Of a stretch of 27,772 nucleotides of DNA, positions 21,101 to 27,772 are shown one piece after another. Position numbers and translations under genes: made by a program. The DNA is taken from positions 45,987,013 through 46,014,784 of the forward strand of contig NC_087068.1 of assembly GCF_963678635.1 (NCBI RefSeq). The letters run 5' to 3'. The notes beneath the pieces were generated by a model. The model did not search any database, had not been told where the DNA came from, and saw only the letters and a list, made by a program, of their open reading frames with translations. Source of the DNA: Symsagittifera roscoffensis (Eukaryota > Xenacoelomorpha > Acoela > Convolutidae). How positions within the stretch are numbered: the stretch's first letter is position 1; each line of letters starts with the position of its first letter.

Positions 21101-24100
21101 TTTTTCATCATTTGCATTTGTTCACCATGAAAAATGACAATGTTGATTTGACTTTTAAACTCAAATTCAAAACTGCTGATAAAATGGAAAAAAATGCAAA
21201 ATTATGTACGTTATAACAATCTAGTAATCATATGGTTTCCGGCCTCCTTTCAGATTTCCCAACACCCTCGTGGAAATAAAAAATAGTGTTTAAAAACTGA
21301 TCATACGGCAATTTACCTGCAAGCAACGGATAGAAAAATAGTTCAATTGTTCAACCTCCCACGTTTTCGTTGGTTTTATTTGAGTTTAAACCAATTTAGG
21401 ATAACTTTTATGCTTATCATACAATTTCCTATTTATGGTTATCAAAGAAAAATGCTTATCATACCATTTCCTTCTATGGTAATCGTTTGATAAAGGTTTT
21501 TTATATAGAGTCTGTATGAAAACTATATGATAGATATTTGTCTTCCATGGACGTCAACCCGTTTAATAAATATAATGCAGGATTTGTATCGCCAGCTTGT
21601 ATCCCTTGAATGGTTTTGGTTAAATAAAACTGATAAATCATTTATCTTTTTTAATTAAAAACCAAAAAAATTCTCTGGCTCACTAAATTTTATATATATT
21701 TTTAAAAAAATGCTCATCATGTTGTTTTTATAGATTTTTTGTTCTATGGTGTATGGTAAGGGTTTTTCAACAAAAAAAATAGTTGATAAAGCTTTTGGTC
21801 AATCACGAAGGGTTTTGTCAATCCCTATGATAGGGTTTTTTCTCTGACTAAAGTTTGTGTGATAAAGCTTTTGGTCAATCTGGGCAAGCGTTAGTAAAAT
21901 AATTTAAGAGTTAGGCTCTCAGTTTTAGGAAAAGTAGAAAAAAATTATAAAAATGCAGAATAGTTGGTTTACGCTAATAGACACTTATGCTTATAGTTTT
22001 GCCCCCAGACTTTCAGAACAGGAAGCGAATTTGAATAAAAAACTAATAGAAGTTATGTCAAAAAAGACTATAAGATTAACTTTCAAGGTAATTTTAAAAA
22101 TGATGAAAGTGTAAGAACTGGAGTGAATTACATCGACATTGCATTAAATTGTAAGCCAGTAAATAAATCAATCTATCTCGTAGTTTTTGGTTTTAAGCCA
22201 TTACATGTCGGGGGTGTGGTTGATCACTGCTCATGTGCTCAGCAGGTTTTATGCATGATTTTTTCTTTCAAATTAAATGTAGTTTCAATTTCACTCTTTA
22301 ATTTTTTCAAAAGAAAAAGTCTCTTTTTTCACTTTGTTTTTCGATGTAACTAATTGTAGAATTAGTTTACCACCGCCTACTATACATTCAGGTCAAAGTA
22401 GCATTCAAAGAATGAGGGGGCGTAACAAAAAAGAACGCATTCCACTTTCGCCCTTCGTAATTACTTTTCTTTAATACCTATTTTTTTCGATAAATTTCAA
22501 CAGTATTAAGCAGATTTTGAAAACATATTTATCCCCAAGGGAAAGGACAAACATAGGAACTTTGCAGCACTTTATGGAGTTTCGCTTAAAAACCACTTAC
22601 AATTTTGATTATTTTCTCTTTGTACACACTGATCTCATATGGAACGTTAATCTAAATTAATCATTTTACTCCAATAAACCCTAAAAACACGTGGATTACA
22701 TTTAATTAAAAACTAATACTTTCAAAATTAAATTAACAGTATTGTGTGTCTGCTATCACAATATGAATACGTCCGCTTTCACCCAGCTTGATATATATAT
22801 ATTAATCAAATTATGTGTTATAATTATAATATGTATTTCGTTAATCAAATTAATCAACAGAGACCTAGTACAATCTAGCTTAGGTGGGAAACTAATAAGG
22901 TAGTACACAGGGTGTACATTATTTTAAGGACAGCTCAAAATGTTTGGATTGTTTGGATTTCTCAAAATGTATCTTGTCATCTGAAAACTAATGAGATTTA
23001 TTTTTTTAGTACCGAGATGGGTTCCTCAGCATGATTGGGTGCGATAAAACCACAGGTAAATCATTCAAATTACTCGGCATTTTTTTTTTCAAACTTTTAT
23101 ATAAATTGAAAGTTAGGGTTGAATTAGATCAAAATACCGTAAATGTTGTAAAATTAGGAAATAGTTAGGAAATTAGGACAACTATTTTGTCCTGCAAATG
23201 AAAATTATCCTGCCGGTTCTCACTAAAAGTTGGTTGTCCAGAACAGTTTTTCTCGGCACTACCAATAAAGCTTTCAAAAATTGACTTGCGCCAACTTTTG
23301 TATACTTTTTTTTTATAATTTTGTTGTGATTAACCTCCAAATCGGCGGGATTTCATGATTTTCAATAAACCGTTATTTATTTTTTCAAACATAGAGGTCA
23401 AAAAATGCAATATAATGAGTACCAATGACTTCCGTAAATGCTAAGTTTAAAACATGATTAAGGCTTAAAATATGATTAAAATATCTGGTGAAATTGCAAA
23501 AAAAATAAAGTTATCATTGATGAAAACTTTATCATTGGTTTTATTTTGCAATTGCAACAAATGCAGGAAGCAGTGAAGTTTCATCGGCGTTTTACTTAAT
23601 GAGATTACAATTTTTCTGCTAATTTTGACCTCAAAACAGCTTCGTCTCTGAATTATGAAAACTTTTACGCCAAAAGTGACTGAAAAAATCTATGTCGTAA
23701 GATGAATGTTTTTCAATTTGGTCTACTTTAAGCAAATTTCATAGTGAGTAAAATTTTTTTCCATATAACAACCCTACTTTGATCGTATTTTGAATCCCAA
23801 GAAAAAAGTTGCCTTTTTTAGAAAAATGGTCTGAATCTTTAATAAATGCCAAAAGTGTTTTATCGGTGCTTTTTGGATCCAAGTTTTACAATTTTAAACT
23901 TAAGCACTTTTAATGTTCTTAAACACATACATGGTTCTTTTATGTATTCTGTAAAAATTCTGTCGCGCGAATTTAAATGTTTTGCATTAAAAAACACTTT
24001 GAAACTTGATGAAAAAATTTGTTTTTGTCTATCTTTTAATGTGTTTAATGATCTATCCAATTTTTGAAAAAAAAATACTTCATTTAAATTCTTGGTACAA

Positions 24101-24342
24101 CGCTGTATGGTATTGGTTGACTTTTTAGTATGAGCCAGTCATTTATATTCTGCTCTTCAGCTCTGGAGATGGACGTTGATAATGCACTTGACGGAAGTCG
24201 CAGGTATAAAATCTTGCGGCGCATCACCAGTCGGCAAAGTACCGACAAAAAAGTCCATAAGGCAGCCGAAGTGACAGTGCAGTCCAAATTCAACGAGCCT
24301 AACTTGATCCATATTCACAAAGCAGAAGGACTTAATGTTTAA
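14997..24342 (+). CDS. Class A G-protein-coupled receptor, six coding exons, complete (402 aa)
   Basis: Seven-transmembrane receptor of the plasma membrane that should couple an extracellular ligand to G proteins; the ligand is not identifiable. Joining 14997-15168, 15728-16022, 19993-20293, 20729-20941, 23010-23055 and 24161-24342 gives 1209 nt (402 codons plus TAA). Every junction is GT-AG and in phase. Visible landmarks: extracellular N-terminus 1-58 with sequons N19, N33 and N45; TM1 about 60-84 with GANLAV (N77); TM2 with LACID (D105); Cys 127/132 at the start of TM3; D155-R156-Y157 followed by IFIEHPFQY; TM4 about 175-197; short loop 2; TM5 about 206-232; TM6 about 265-288; TM7 with N317-P318-F-I-Y321; helix 8 with C338; Ser/Lys-rich tail. 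Odd: no CWxP in TM6 and no Pro at the expected TM5 site. These losses, the short loop 2 and the NPFIYYFTNRE end recall the melanocortin/EDG/cannabinoid/adenosine group, but subfamily placement is only a guess. The receptor call is firm. Confidence 0.93.
15169..15727 (+). other. GPCR intron 1 (559 nt)
   Basis: Spliceosomal intron with donor GTAAGT and a T-rich acceptor, phase 1. Its first ~90 nt remain open in the exon 1 frame and look oddly coding-like (Trp, Cys and a further N-I-T sequon) before a TAA at 15258-15260. They also contain a second donor at 15193. The rest is AT-rich with several 'TTTCAG/TTCTGATTTT' repeats near the acceptor and no other recognisable element. Confidence 0.75.
15728..16022 (+). 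CDS. GPCR coding exon 2: TM1 to the DR of the DRY motif
   Basis: Encodes residues 58-156 (part). The acceptor is a long T-rich tract ending in TTTTTTCAG at 15727; the donor is ACAG|GTACGT at 16023. It contains TM1 (VFLTTLQ through VIYAT, with GANLAV), the first intracellular loop, TM2 (NLFVCTLACIDVLALL, with the conserved Asp), extracellular loop 1 with a Gly/Ser/Cys-rich turn, and TM3 ending in IAFD plus two bases of the Arg codon. G+C content is plainly higher than in the flanking introns. The reading frame stays open a few codons into the intron and then stops, as expected of intronic sequence. Confidence 0.92.
17191..17226. repeat. Palindromic copy of the TATCATACAATTTCC repeat
   Basis: TATCATACAATTTCC (17191-17205) and GGAAATTGTATTATA (17212-17226) pair with one mismatch around a 6-nt loop. 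It is the clearest hairpin of the dispersed family; further degraded words flank it from 17110. Confidence 0.7.
17720..17880. repeat. Degraded cluster of the TGCTTATCATA family
   Basis: ACGCTTGTCAAATTATTTTCAT, ATGCTTGACGTAGAATTTTC and ATGATAAGCTTTTTTCCAT, followed by GGTTAACCTGGGTAAATT, which recalls the CAACCCGGGTTAAAATAAAG end seen at 9641 and 9717. Confidence 0.5.
18222..18440. mobile_element. GC-richer foldback element with CTTGCAAGATT core repeats
   Basis: AAGCAACCGGTGCTAGCCAA...GCGTGCGCGCAC (left, about 18230-18270) is matched in inverted, diverged form by GCGTGCACACGTGG...TTGGCTAGCAGCGATCG (right, about 18391-18423). Between them CTTGCAAGATT or close variants occur about four times (18291-18355). 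The base composition differs sharply from the surrounding intron. It reads as a MITE-like insertion; I saw no clear target duplication. Confidence 0.5.
19225..19359. repeat. Second CTTGCAAGATT cluster, inverted relative to the first
   Basis: AAATCTTGCAAG, CTCGCAAGATTTG and TCTTGCAAGATTTGCA lie here. The last (19344-19359) is the exact reverse complement of TGCAAATCTTGCAAGA at 18284-18299. The two clusters may be ends of one ~1.08-kb element (18284-19359) or two related insertions. Confidence 0.45.
19533..19858. mobile_element. hAT-type MITE, 326 bp, with perfect 8-bp target duplication
   Basis: The element begins CAGTAGCGGATTTAGGGG, and its reverse-complemented end reads CAGGCACGGATCTAGGATT, giving imperfect terminal inverted repeats with the CAG start typical of hAT elements. 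It is flanked on both sides by CTTAGAAT (19525-19532 and 19859-19866), an exact 8-bp duplication of the length hAT transposases make. It has no transposase frame, so it is non-autonomous. It sits in GPCR intron 2. Inside are a CTCCTCC run and a small GGTCGAC palindrome. The minus-strand open frame overlapping its left end spans the element boundary and is not a gene. Confidence 0.85.
19993..20293 (+). CDS. GPCR coding exon 3: rest of DRY, TM4 and TM5
   Basis: Starts after TTTTGTTCCAG at 19992. Its first base completes the DRY Arg codon, and the next residues are YIFIEHPFQY, the classical start of intracellular loop 2. Encodes residues 156-256: TM4 with Trp and Pro (RLWLFFFLVFPAILL), a very short extracellular loop 2 with Cys residues (LFCVTFC), TM5 ending in VFMYSSIF, and a basic start to loop 3 (ITARSHHRKL). 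The donor is ATG|GTGAGC at 20294, phase 0. Counting from the Tyr of VFMYSS (residue 226) as position 5.58, position 5.50 is Cys rather than Pro. Loop 3 is only about 30 residues long. Confidence 0.93.
20294..20728 (+). other. GPCR intron 3 (435 nt)
   Basis: Phase-0 intron in the loop 3 coding region, donor GTGAGC and acceptor TTTTCAG. AT-rich; I see no repeat or other element in it. Confidence 0.85.
20729..20941 (+). CDS. GPCR coding exon 4: TM6 and TM7 with NPxxY
   Basis: The acceptor is GCTTTTGTTTTCAG at 20728 and the donor GAG|GTAGGC at 20942; both are phase 0. Encodes residues 257-327. A basic start (RFDAAQRRI) leads into TM6 (IVGYILIVGVFFLSVLMIWI), in which the usual C-W-x-P is absent and there is no proline until the extracellular SPH. 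TM7 is YLVVTLNSACNPFIYYFTNRE, with an intact NPxxY. If the following intron were retained, the frame would run 42 codons further and stop at 21068-21070 with a tail ending FCC. Confidence 0.93.
21411..21570. repeat. TGCTTATCATA repeats with GTCAACCCG end motif
   Basis: TGCTTATCATACAATTTCC at 21411 and TGCTTATCATACCATTTCC at 21453 are two direct copies 42 nt apart. Degraded inverted words (GTATGAAAACTATATGATAG) follow, then CCATGGACGTCAACCCGTTTAATAAA near 21545-21570. Confidence 0.65.
21785..21880 (+). repeat. Exact 20-bp direct repeat, 76-bp period
   Basis: GATAAAGCTTTTGGTCAATC at 21785-21804 and 21861-21880. The 76-bp spacing equals that of the duplication at 9641/9717, possibly by chance. 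Confidence 0.7.
23010..23055 (+). CDS. GPCR coding exon 5: 46-nt mini-exon for helix 8
   Basis: This exon is too short to be found by ORF length. After the T-rich acceptor TTTTTTTAG at 23009 it reads Y-R-D-G-F-L-S-M-I-G-C-D-K-T-T plus one base, then the donor ACAG|GTAAAT at 23056. Joined to exon 4 it gives TNRE-YRDGFLSMIGC, the normal amphipathic helix 8 after NPxxY. It ends in a Cys (residue 338) that is a typical palmitoylation position. Incoming phase 0 and outgoing phase 1 agree with both neighbours, which makes the call strong despite its size. Confidence 0.88.
23056..24160 (+). other. GPCR intron 5 (about 1.1 kb)
   Basis: Phase-1 intron, donor GTAAAT and acceptor TCTTCAG. AT-rich. A small imperfect palindrome around 23494-23553 has TTGCAAAA...TTTTGCAA arms and a repeated TTTATCATTG core. 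Nothing else was recognised. Confidence 0.8.
24161..24342 (+). CDS. GPCR coding exon 6: cytoplasmic tail and stop codon
   Basis: The acceptor TCTGCTCTTCAG ends at 24160. Two bases complete an Ala codon (343), then 59 residues follow to TAA at 24340-24342. The tail is hydrophilic, with basic patches (SRRYKILRRITSRQ) and several Ser/Thr suitable for kinase or arrestin control; no classic PDZ ligand is visible at the end (EGLNV). G+C content and codon use are coding-like compared with the flanks. No AATAAA lies close downstream; the first I see is at about 24982, so the 3' UTR may be roughly 0.6 kb. Confidence 0.85.
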
Positions 24343-24810
24343 ATGTTTATTTTAGCCATAAAATCTGAGTTAATATTTTTATCATACCGAGAAATACTTA
24401 CAGTGCTGCACAAATTTTCCAATCAATCAAAGTAAATTAAGTTGTTTTTGATTTTTAATTGAATTAGTTGAATCTGTCTAACTGACGCAACCCCATCAAA
24501 ATAGGGCTAGTTTCTAGTTACAATATGTCCATTCTCTTATCGTTTCAAAATGTCTTTACAATTACAAGGGGTGGACGTTGCTGATACTATTTAGTAGGTA
24601 TTATAGGAGAAATAGTTAAAGAAAGATTTGAGATAACGTGTAGAAAATATGGGATGTTTTTTTTAAGTTTTGTGCCCCCTTACCTCCCCCACCCCCTGCT
24701 AATTTTTTTCAGTATTTTTTGTTCACAGTGTCTGATTGCTACAAAAATTGCCATGCTCACCAATTACGATATGAGAATTATATTTGATATTTAAACTTGT
24801 AAGTCCCTCG
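24343..24810. other. Region downstream of the GPCR, probable 3' UTR
   Basis: AT-rich, without a gene. A C-rich patch lies at 24674-24697. No close poly(A) signal; the first AATAAA is at 24982-24987, after the palindromic element. Confidence 0.5.
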
Positions 24811-24937
24811 TTAACCAATCATGATCCATTTTACTAATTCCTAAGTTAAATTCAAATCTCTCTGGTGCTGAAACTACAAGTAATTTCAGCACTTACAAAT
24901 AGGTGGGTTGTTAGTTAGATGGATCATGATTGGTTAA
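24811..24937. mobile_element. 127-bp palindromic element with 19-bp perfect inverted ends and TTAA edges
   Basis: TTAACCAATCATGATCCAT (24811-24829) and its exact reverse complement (24919-24937) bound the element. Each end carries TTAA, so TTAA could be a piggyBac-type target duplication, or TA a Tc1/mariner-type one. Inside, GTGCTGAAA and TTTCAGCAC (about 24865-24892) form a second hairpin. It has no coding capacity: a MITE or a stable structured element. Confidence 0.6.
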
Positions 24938-25721
24938 TATTAAATATTTTATAGGGATAAAATATCCAATTTATAACCAATAATAAATATAGTTTATATC
25001 TGGTTCCATTAACCTATAAAATTGAAGCTTATTTGATGTGGGGGTTGGGGCGAGAGGTTAAAGAGCCGAGATTTGGTTTAATACTATCAAAATATTGTTT
25101 GAGCTTTAAAAATTTCACAGAATGTTTAAGGAGTGTATATATTTTTTCTCAGATGTTTGTATTTTGTCAAATATAGATTCTGCTGGCTTAATCGTTTATA
25201 ATACCAATTTTTTCTCAGAACAATTTTTTGTCCATCTTTTTTTCATGCAGTATAGATTGATTTAATTATTATTGCCAATATTTAAAAAAATTAATTTATG
25301 TTTTTGATTATGTTGCTGTTAAGTTTTCAAAGTTAGTTGAGTGGCAAGATTAAAAAAAGGTGGTACTCTACTCTGCATTTTAAACGCTTCACAAAGAGAA
25401 CAAAATGTGCGTGCTGCTTTTAAAAAGTGAAAGACTTAAAAAAACGCACGCTTCAACGGCGTTTCCAAAATAAGAAAGAAGTACAATTTTATTTTGTACA
25501 TTTCTGTTGTACATTAGTAATCAGTGAGCGTTTTTATGATTTTTTTTTTCAAAAAGACGTGATTTAAATAGTAGCAGTTTGATCAAAGTTCATTGAATAG
25601 ACGCTGCTTGCTGGTCGTAAACAGAGAACCAAATGCGTTTTTGATTGATGATTTAAAAAACCAGAAAAAGATTAATTTTTTTTTCATTTGTTGCGACCTG
25701 GTCTTGAAATACTTCGTGTTT
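24938..25721. other. Intergenic between the two genes, presumed promoter region of the NACHT gene
   Basis: AT-rich. Small hairpins: GTGCGTGCTGC...AACGCACGC at about 25406-25452 and GTACAA...TTGTAC at about 25481-25512. No coding frame and no definite promoter element. Confidence 0.5.
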
Positions 25722-25745
25722 TTACCGATCTTCTGACAATTATAG
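25722..25745 (+). promoter_or_regulatory. Possible splice acceptor upstream of the NACHT gene start
   Basis: TTTTTACCGATCTTCTGACAATTATAG ends at 25745, 15 nt before the ATG, and could join an untranslated upstream exon or a spliced leader. The pyrimidine tract is only moderate. The ATG context is weak (C at -3, G at +4). The alternative is a plain promoter directly upstream. Confidence 0.25.
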
Positions 25746-25760
25746 CAAAAGTGTAATCAC

Positions 25761-27772
25761 ATGGCTTCGAGTAAGCGCACTGTTCGCGTGTTTTACAGTT
25801 CCCCATTTCGGGGTCTCGAACGAGAACGAGAGATGTTATCAGCTGTTTATTGGCCTCGGGTAAGTCAAGCTTGTGCCCAGCGGGGTGTTTCATTTGTACC
25901 CATTGACTTCCGGTGGGGCATAACAGAAGAAAGTAGTTCGGCCGCAAACACAGTCGCCATATGTCTCCGACAAGTCCAACAGTCGGATATCTTTGTCGGA
26001 TTCTTCGGCGCACGATACGGGTGGCATGGATCCGAAGATCCCGCTCTTCAACAGGCAATCGACAAGGCTCTGCCAGAAAATCCTTGGCTGAGCGAGTTTC
26101 GCGACAGAAGTGTGACGGAAATGGAGTTCCTCGAAGGTCGGCTCAGAAATCCGGATTCCAAACGACCGGCCGCTTTCTTCTTCCGAGATTCAGAGTACGA
26201 CAAAGAAATGTTCCAAAAGATGCAGACCTCGGATCCCAAAGAAGCAAAGGTTTATTCAGCTGAAATTGACGGAGAAAAGGCAGGAGCTAAATTGCAAGAA
26301 CTGAAAGAATACACCGTGAAATACAAAGATAGTTTAACTGAAGAATCGGCTTCATGCTCAGTTGAATTCTATAAAACACCACAAGAGGGTGCTCAGTTGA
26401 TGTTCGAAGCGACAATGAACATGCTCAACAAGTATTTTTTGAATAACGAGCTAGAGCATCAACAATCGAAATTTGACAAGTGGATTGAAGGTCAGTCGAA
26501 TTACATGGCTACTCAACATACGCTCGGATCCCGATTTCTCGGAAGAAGCGAAGAGCAGAAAAAATTAGCCGAACTGATTCAGGGAGACAAAAATTGGAGA
26601 GTCGTCGTAAAAGGCGAAGAGGGCTGTGGAAAGTCGGCTCTTCTGATCAACCATGTTCTGGAGTATGAACAAAATTCGAAAGATAGCTTGCATATATATT
26701 ATAACATGAGTGCGTATCCAGGCGCTAATTCTTCGTTATCATGTCTACAATTTTTGGCAGCTTATCTTGAGAAATATAACGGTGAAGAAAAAGCTGAGCA
26801 ATCACTGAAGTTATCGAAATTCAGCGATCTGCTAGGAAAAATTTCATCCACATGTGAAGCTTTGAAGGAAAAACAAGGCAGGCAAGTTATTTTTTTCCTA
26901 GACGGAATCGACAAAATCGAATCTCAAAAACACTCAGACATCCCTCTCGGATTTTTACCGAAAAGGCTGCCTCTTAAACAAGTAGTCTGTACAAAGTTGG
27001 AAGATAAATTTCATTTTCCCAGAATCGAAGAACATGATTCGGTGTCAAGTCTAGTATTGGACAACTTCCAACTTCACGAAGCTATGGACGCGGTCGAGTC
27101 TGCGCTTGACATTCGAGGAAAAACGCTCAATCAAGTATGTTTACAGGTCATCAACAAATGTGAACAAATTCGAAACTTATTGTTTCTGAAGGTCTTACTT
27201 GAACAGTTGTTTTCGCATGCACAGTTTTCGTCGCTAGAAGCCGAGGTCACTGACCTTTGTACCTGCAGTTCAATTAGTGAGATATTTGAACTGTTTTTGT
27301 CAAAACTCGAGAAGGTGATGTGTTACGAAGCTTCTTACGAGCACGGTTCGGCCGGTGACGCACTGTGCTACTTGGCGCTTAGTCATCATGGTTTGATGGA
27401 AACGGAACTTCGAGAACTTGTGGGCTGGGAAGCGCGTCTCTGGGCTACTTTTTTCAGCACCGTCCGACCATCTCTCTTAGATAACAACGAAGTATACAGC
27501 ATTCAGTATTCACAACTAACCAACGCCATATTCCAGAAACATCTCAACTCGGAGCAAAAACTGCTGAAATACAGGACCAGCTTAGCCAACTATTTCCAGA
27601 AAAAGTTAGACATGCATTTGAGCGTGAACAGGTGTTTCGACAAGAACTCGTCTGTCCCTGAAAGAATAATTCAAGAGCTACCTGCAGCCCTTTTCAAAGC
27701 AGGAATGCATCGAGAACTTCAAGAATGTCTGTTGAATGTCACTTTTTTCCGGACTTCTAGCATTGGAGATCG
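25761..27772 (+). CDS. DUF4062-NACHT STAND NTPase, nephrocystin-3/TEP1/TTC41-like, 3' end outside window
   Basis: Open for 670 codons from ATG 25761 to the window edge without intron or stop; an in-frame TAG lies at 25743. Residues 8-150 carry the DUF4062 signature: VRVFYSSPFRGLERERE, then PIDFRWGITEES (47-58), GFFGARYGW (80-88), RSVTEMEFLEG (116-126) and FFFRDSEY. The NACHT domain follows, with Walker A GEEGCGKS at 285-292 and Walker B IFFLDGIDKIE around 377-387 (Asp381). From about 510, a winged-helix-like region and then RIIQELP...LLNVTFF (635-663) match the module before the repeats in NPHP3-type proteins. In this family the NTPase acts as an oligomerising switch and C-terminal TPR or WD repeats act as sensor or scaffold; they would lie beyond this window. 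NPHP3, TEP1, TTC41 and NWD1 share this front half, so the exact orthologue cannot be named. G+C is far higher than in the flanks. Confidence 0.9.
   Translation, partial: MASSKRTVRVFYSSPFRGLEREREMLSAVYWPRVSQACAQRGVSFVPIDFRWGITEESSSAANTVAICLRQVQQSDIFVGFFGARYGWHGSEDPALQQAIDKALPENPWLSEFRDRSVTEMEFLEGRLRNPDSKRPAAFFFRDSEYDKEMFQKMQTSDPKEAKVYSAEIDGEKAGAKLQELKEYTVKYKDSLTEESASCSVEFYKTPQEGAQLMFEATMNMLNKYFLNNELEHQQSKFDKWIEGQSNYMATQHTLGSRFLGRSEEQKKLAELIQGDKNWRVVVKGEEGCGKSALLINHVLEYEQNSKDSLHIYYNMSAYPGANSSLSCLQFLAAYLEKYNGEEKAEQSLKLSKFSDLLGKISSTCEALKEKQGRQVIFFLDGIDKIESQKHSDIPLGFLPKRLPLKQVVCTKLEDKFHFPRIEEHDSVSSLVLDNFQLHEAMDAVESALDIRGKTLNQVCLQVINKCEQIRNLLFLKVLLEQLFSHAQFSSLEAEVTDLCTCSSISEIFELFLSKLEKVMCYEASYEHGSAGDALCYLALSHHGLMETELRELVGWEARLWATFFSTVRPSLLDNNEVYSIQYSQLTNAIFQKHLNSEQKLLKYRTSLANYFQKKLDMHLSVNRCFDKNSSVPERIIQELPAALFKAGMHRELQECLLNVTFFRTSSIGD

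Larger units (their letters stand above)
20942..23009 (+). other. GPCR intron 4 (about 2.07 kb)
   Basis: Phase-0 intron directly after helix 7, donor GTAGGC and acceptor TTTTTTTAG. Contains two TGCTTATCATA repeats and a diverged GTCAACCCG end motif (21411-21570), a pair of exact 20-bp direct repeats (21785 and 21861), and an AT-only patch near 22790-22850. The open frame at about 22123-22353 has no family features. Confidence 0.85.

Noticed and set aside
25684-26058. 124-codon minus-strand frame
   Set aside because: Shadow of the DUF4062 coding sequence on the plus strand.
25961-26263. 100-codon plus-strand frame
   Set aside because: Out-of-frame shadow within the DUF4062-NACHT gene.

Overview
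The window looks like nuclear DNA from an animal, most likely an invertebrate. It is strongly AT-rich, with long non-coding stretches, many A/T homopolymers, GT-AG introns and many small repeats. Two real protein genes can be supported, both on the + strand and both in the right-hand half. There is no bacterial signal: no operons, no Shine-Dalgarno sites and no CRISPR. I cannot place the organism below 'metazoan' from sequence alone.

Layout. Positions 1-14.8 kb hold no convincing gene. They carry repeat debris: a degraded hAT-like MITE copy with a poly-C tract (about 779-878), an isolated 68-codon open frame of unknown meaning (1527-1730), an ~0.7-0.75 kb tandem duplication (3210-4735), a cluster of palindromic 'TGCTTATCATA' repeats (9011-9140 and 9620), short tandem duplications (9501-9761), a striking poly-C/poly-G foldback (9964-10096), a diverged repeat pair (10640/12365) and an inverted minisatellite of 17-bp units (13915-14182).

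Positions 14.8-24.35 kb hold a complete class A (rhodopsin-like) G-protein-coupled receptor gene in six coding exons: 14997-15168, 15728-16022, 19993-20293, 20729-20941, 23010-23055 and 24161-24342. All exon phases join exactly and give a 402-residue protein. It has three N-glycosylation sequons, seven membrane segments, a DRY motif split by an intron, NPxxY, helix 8 with a palmitoylation-type Cys, and a 60-residue tail. It lacks the usual CWxP proline in TM6 and apparently the TM5 proline. Its introns hold an intact hAT-type MITE with a perfect 8-bp target duplication, CTTGCAAG-rich inverted repeats and more TGCTTATCATA repeats.

Positions 24.35-25.76 kb are intergenic and include a TTAA-flanked palindromic element. 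From 25761 to the window end runs the intronless 5' part (670 codons, open at the edge) of a large STAND-type NTPase. It has an N-terminal DUF4062 domain, then a NACHT domain with Walker A and B, then the winged-helix and helical module seen in nephrocystin-3/TEP1/TTC41-type proteins. TPR or WD repeats would be expected beyond the window.

Nothing suggests that the receptor and the NACHT protein work together; they seem to be ordinary neighbours. The most unusual items are the non-canonical receptor, the inverted minisatellite, the poly-C/G foldback and the dispersed palindromic repeat family.
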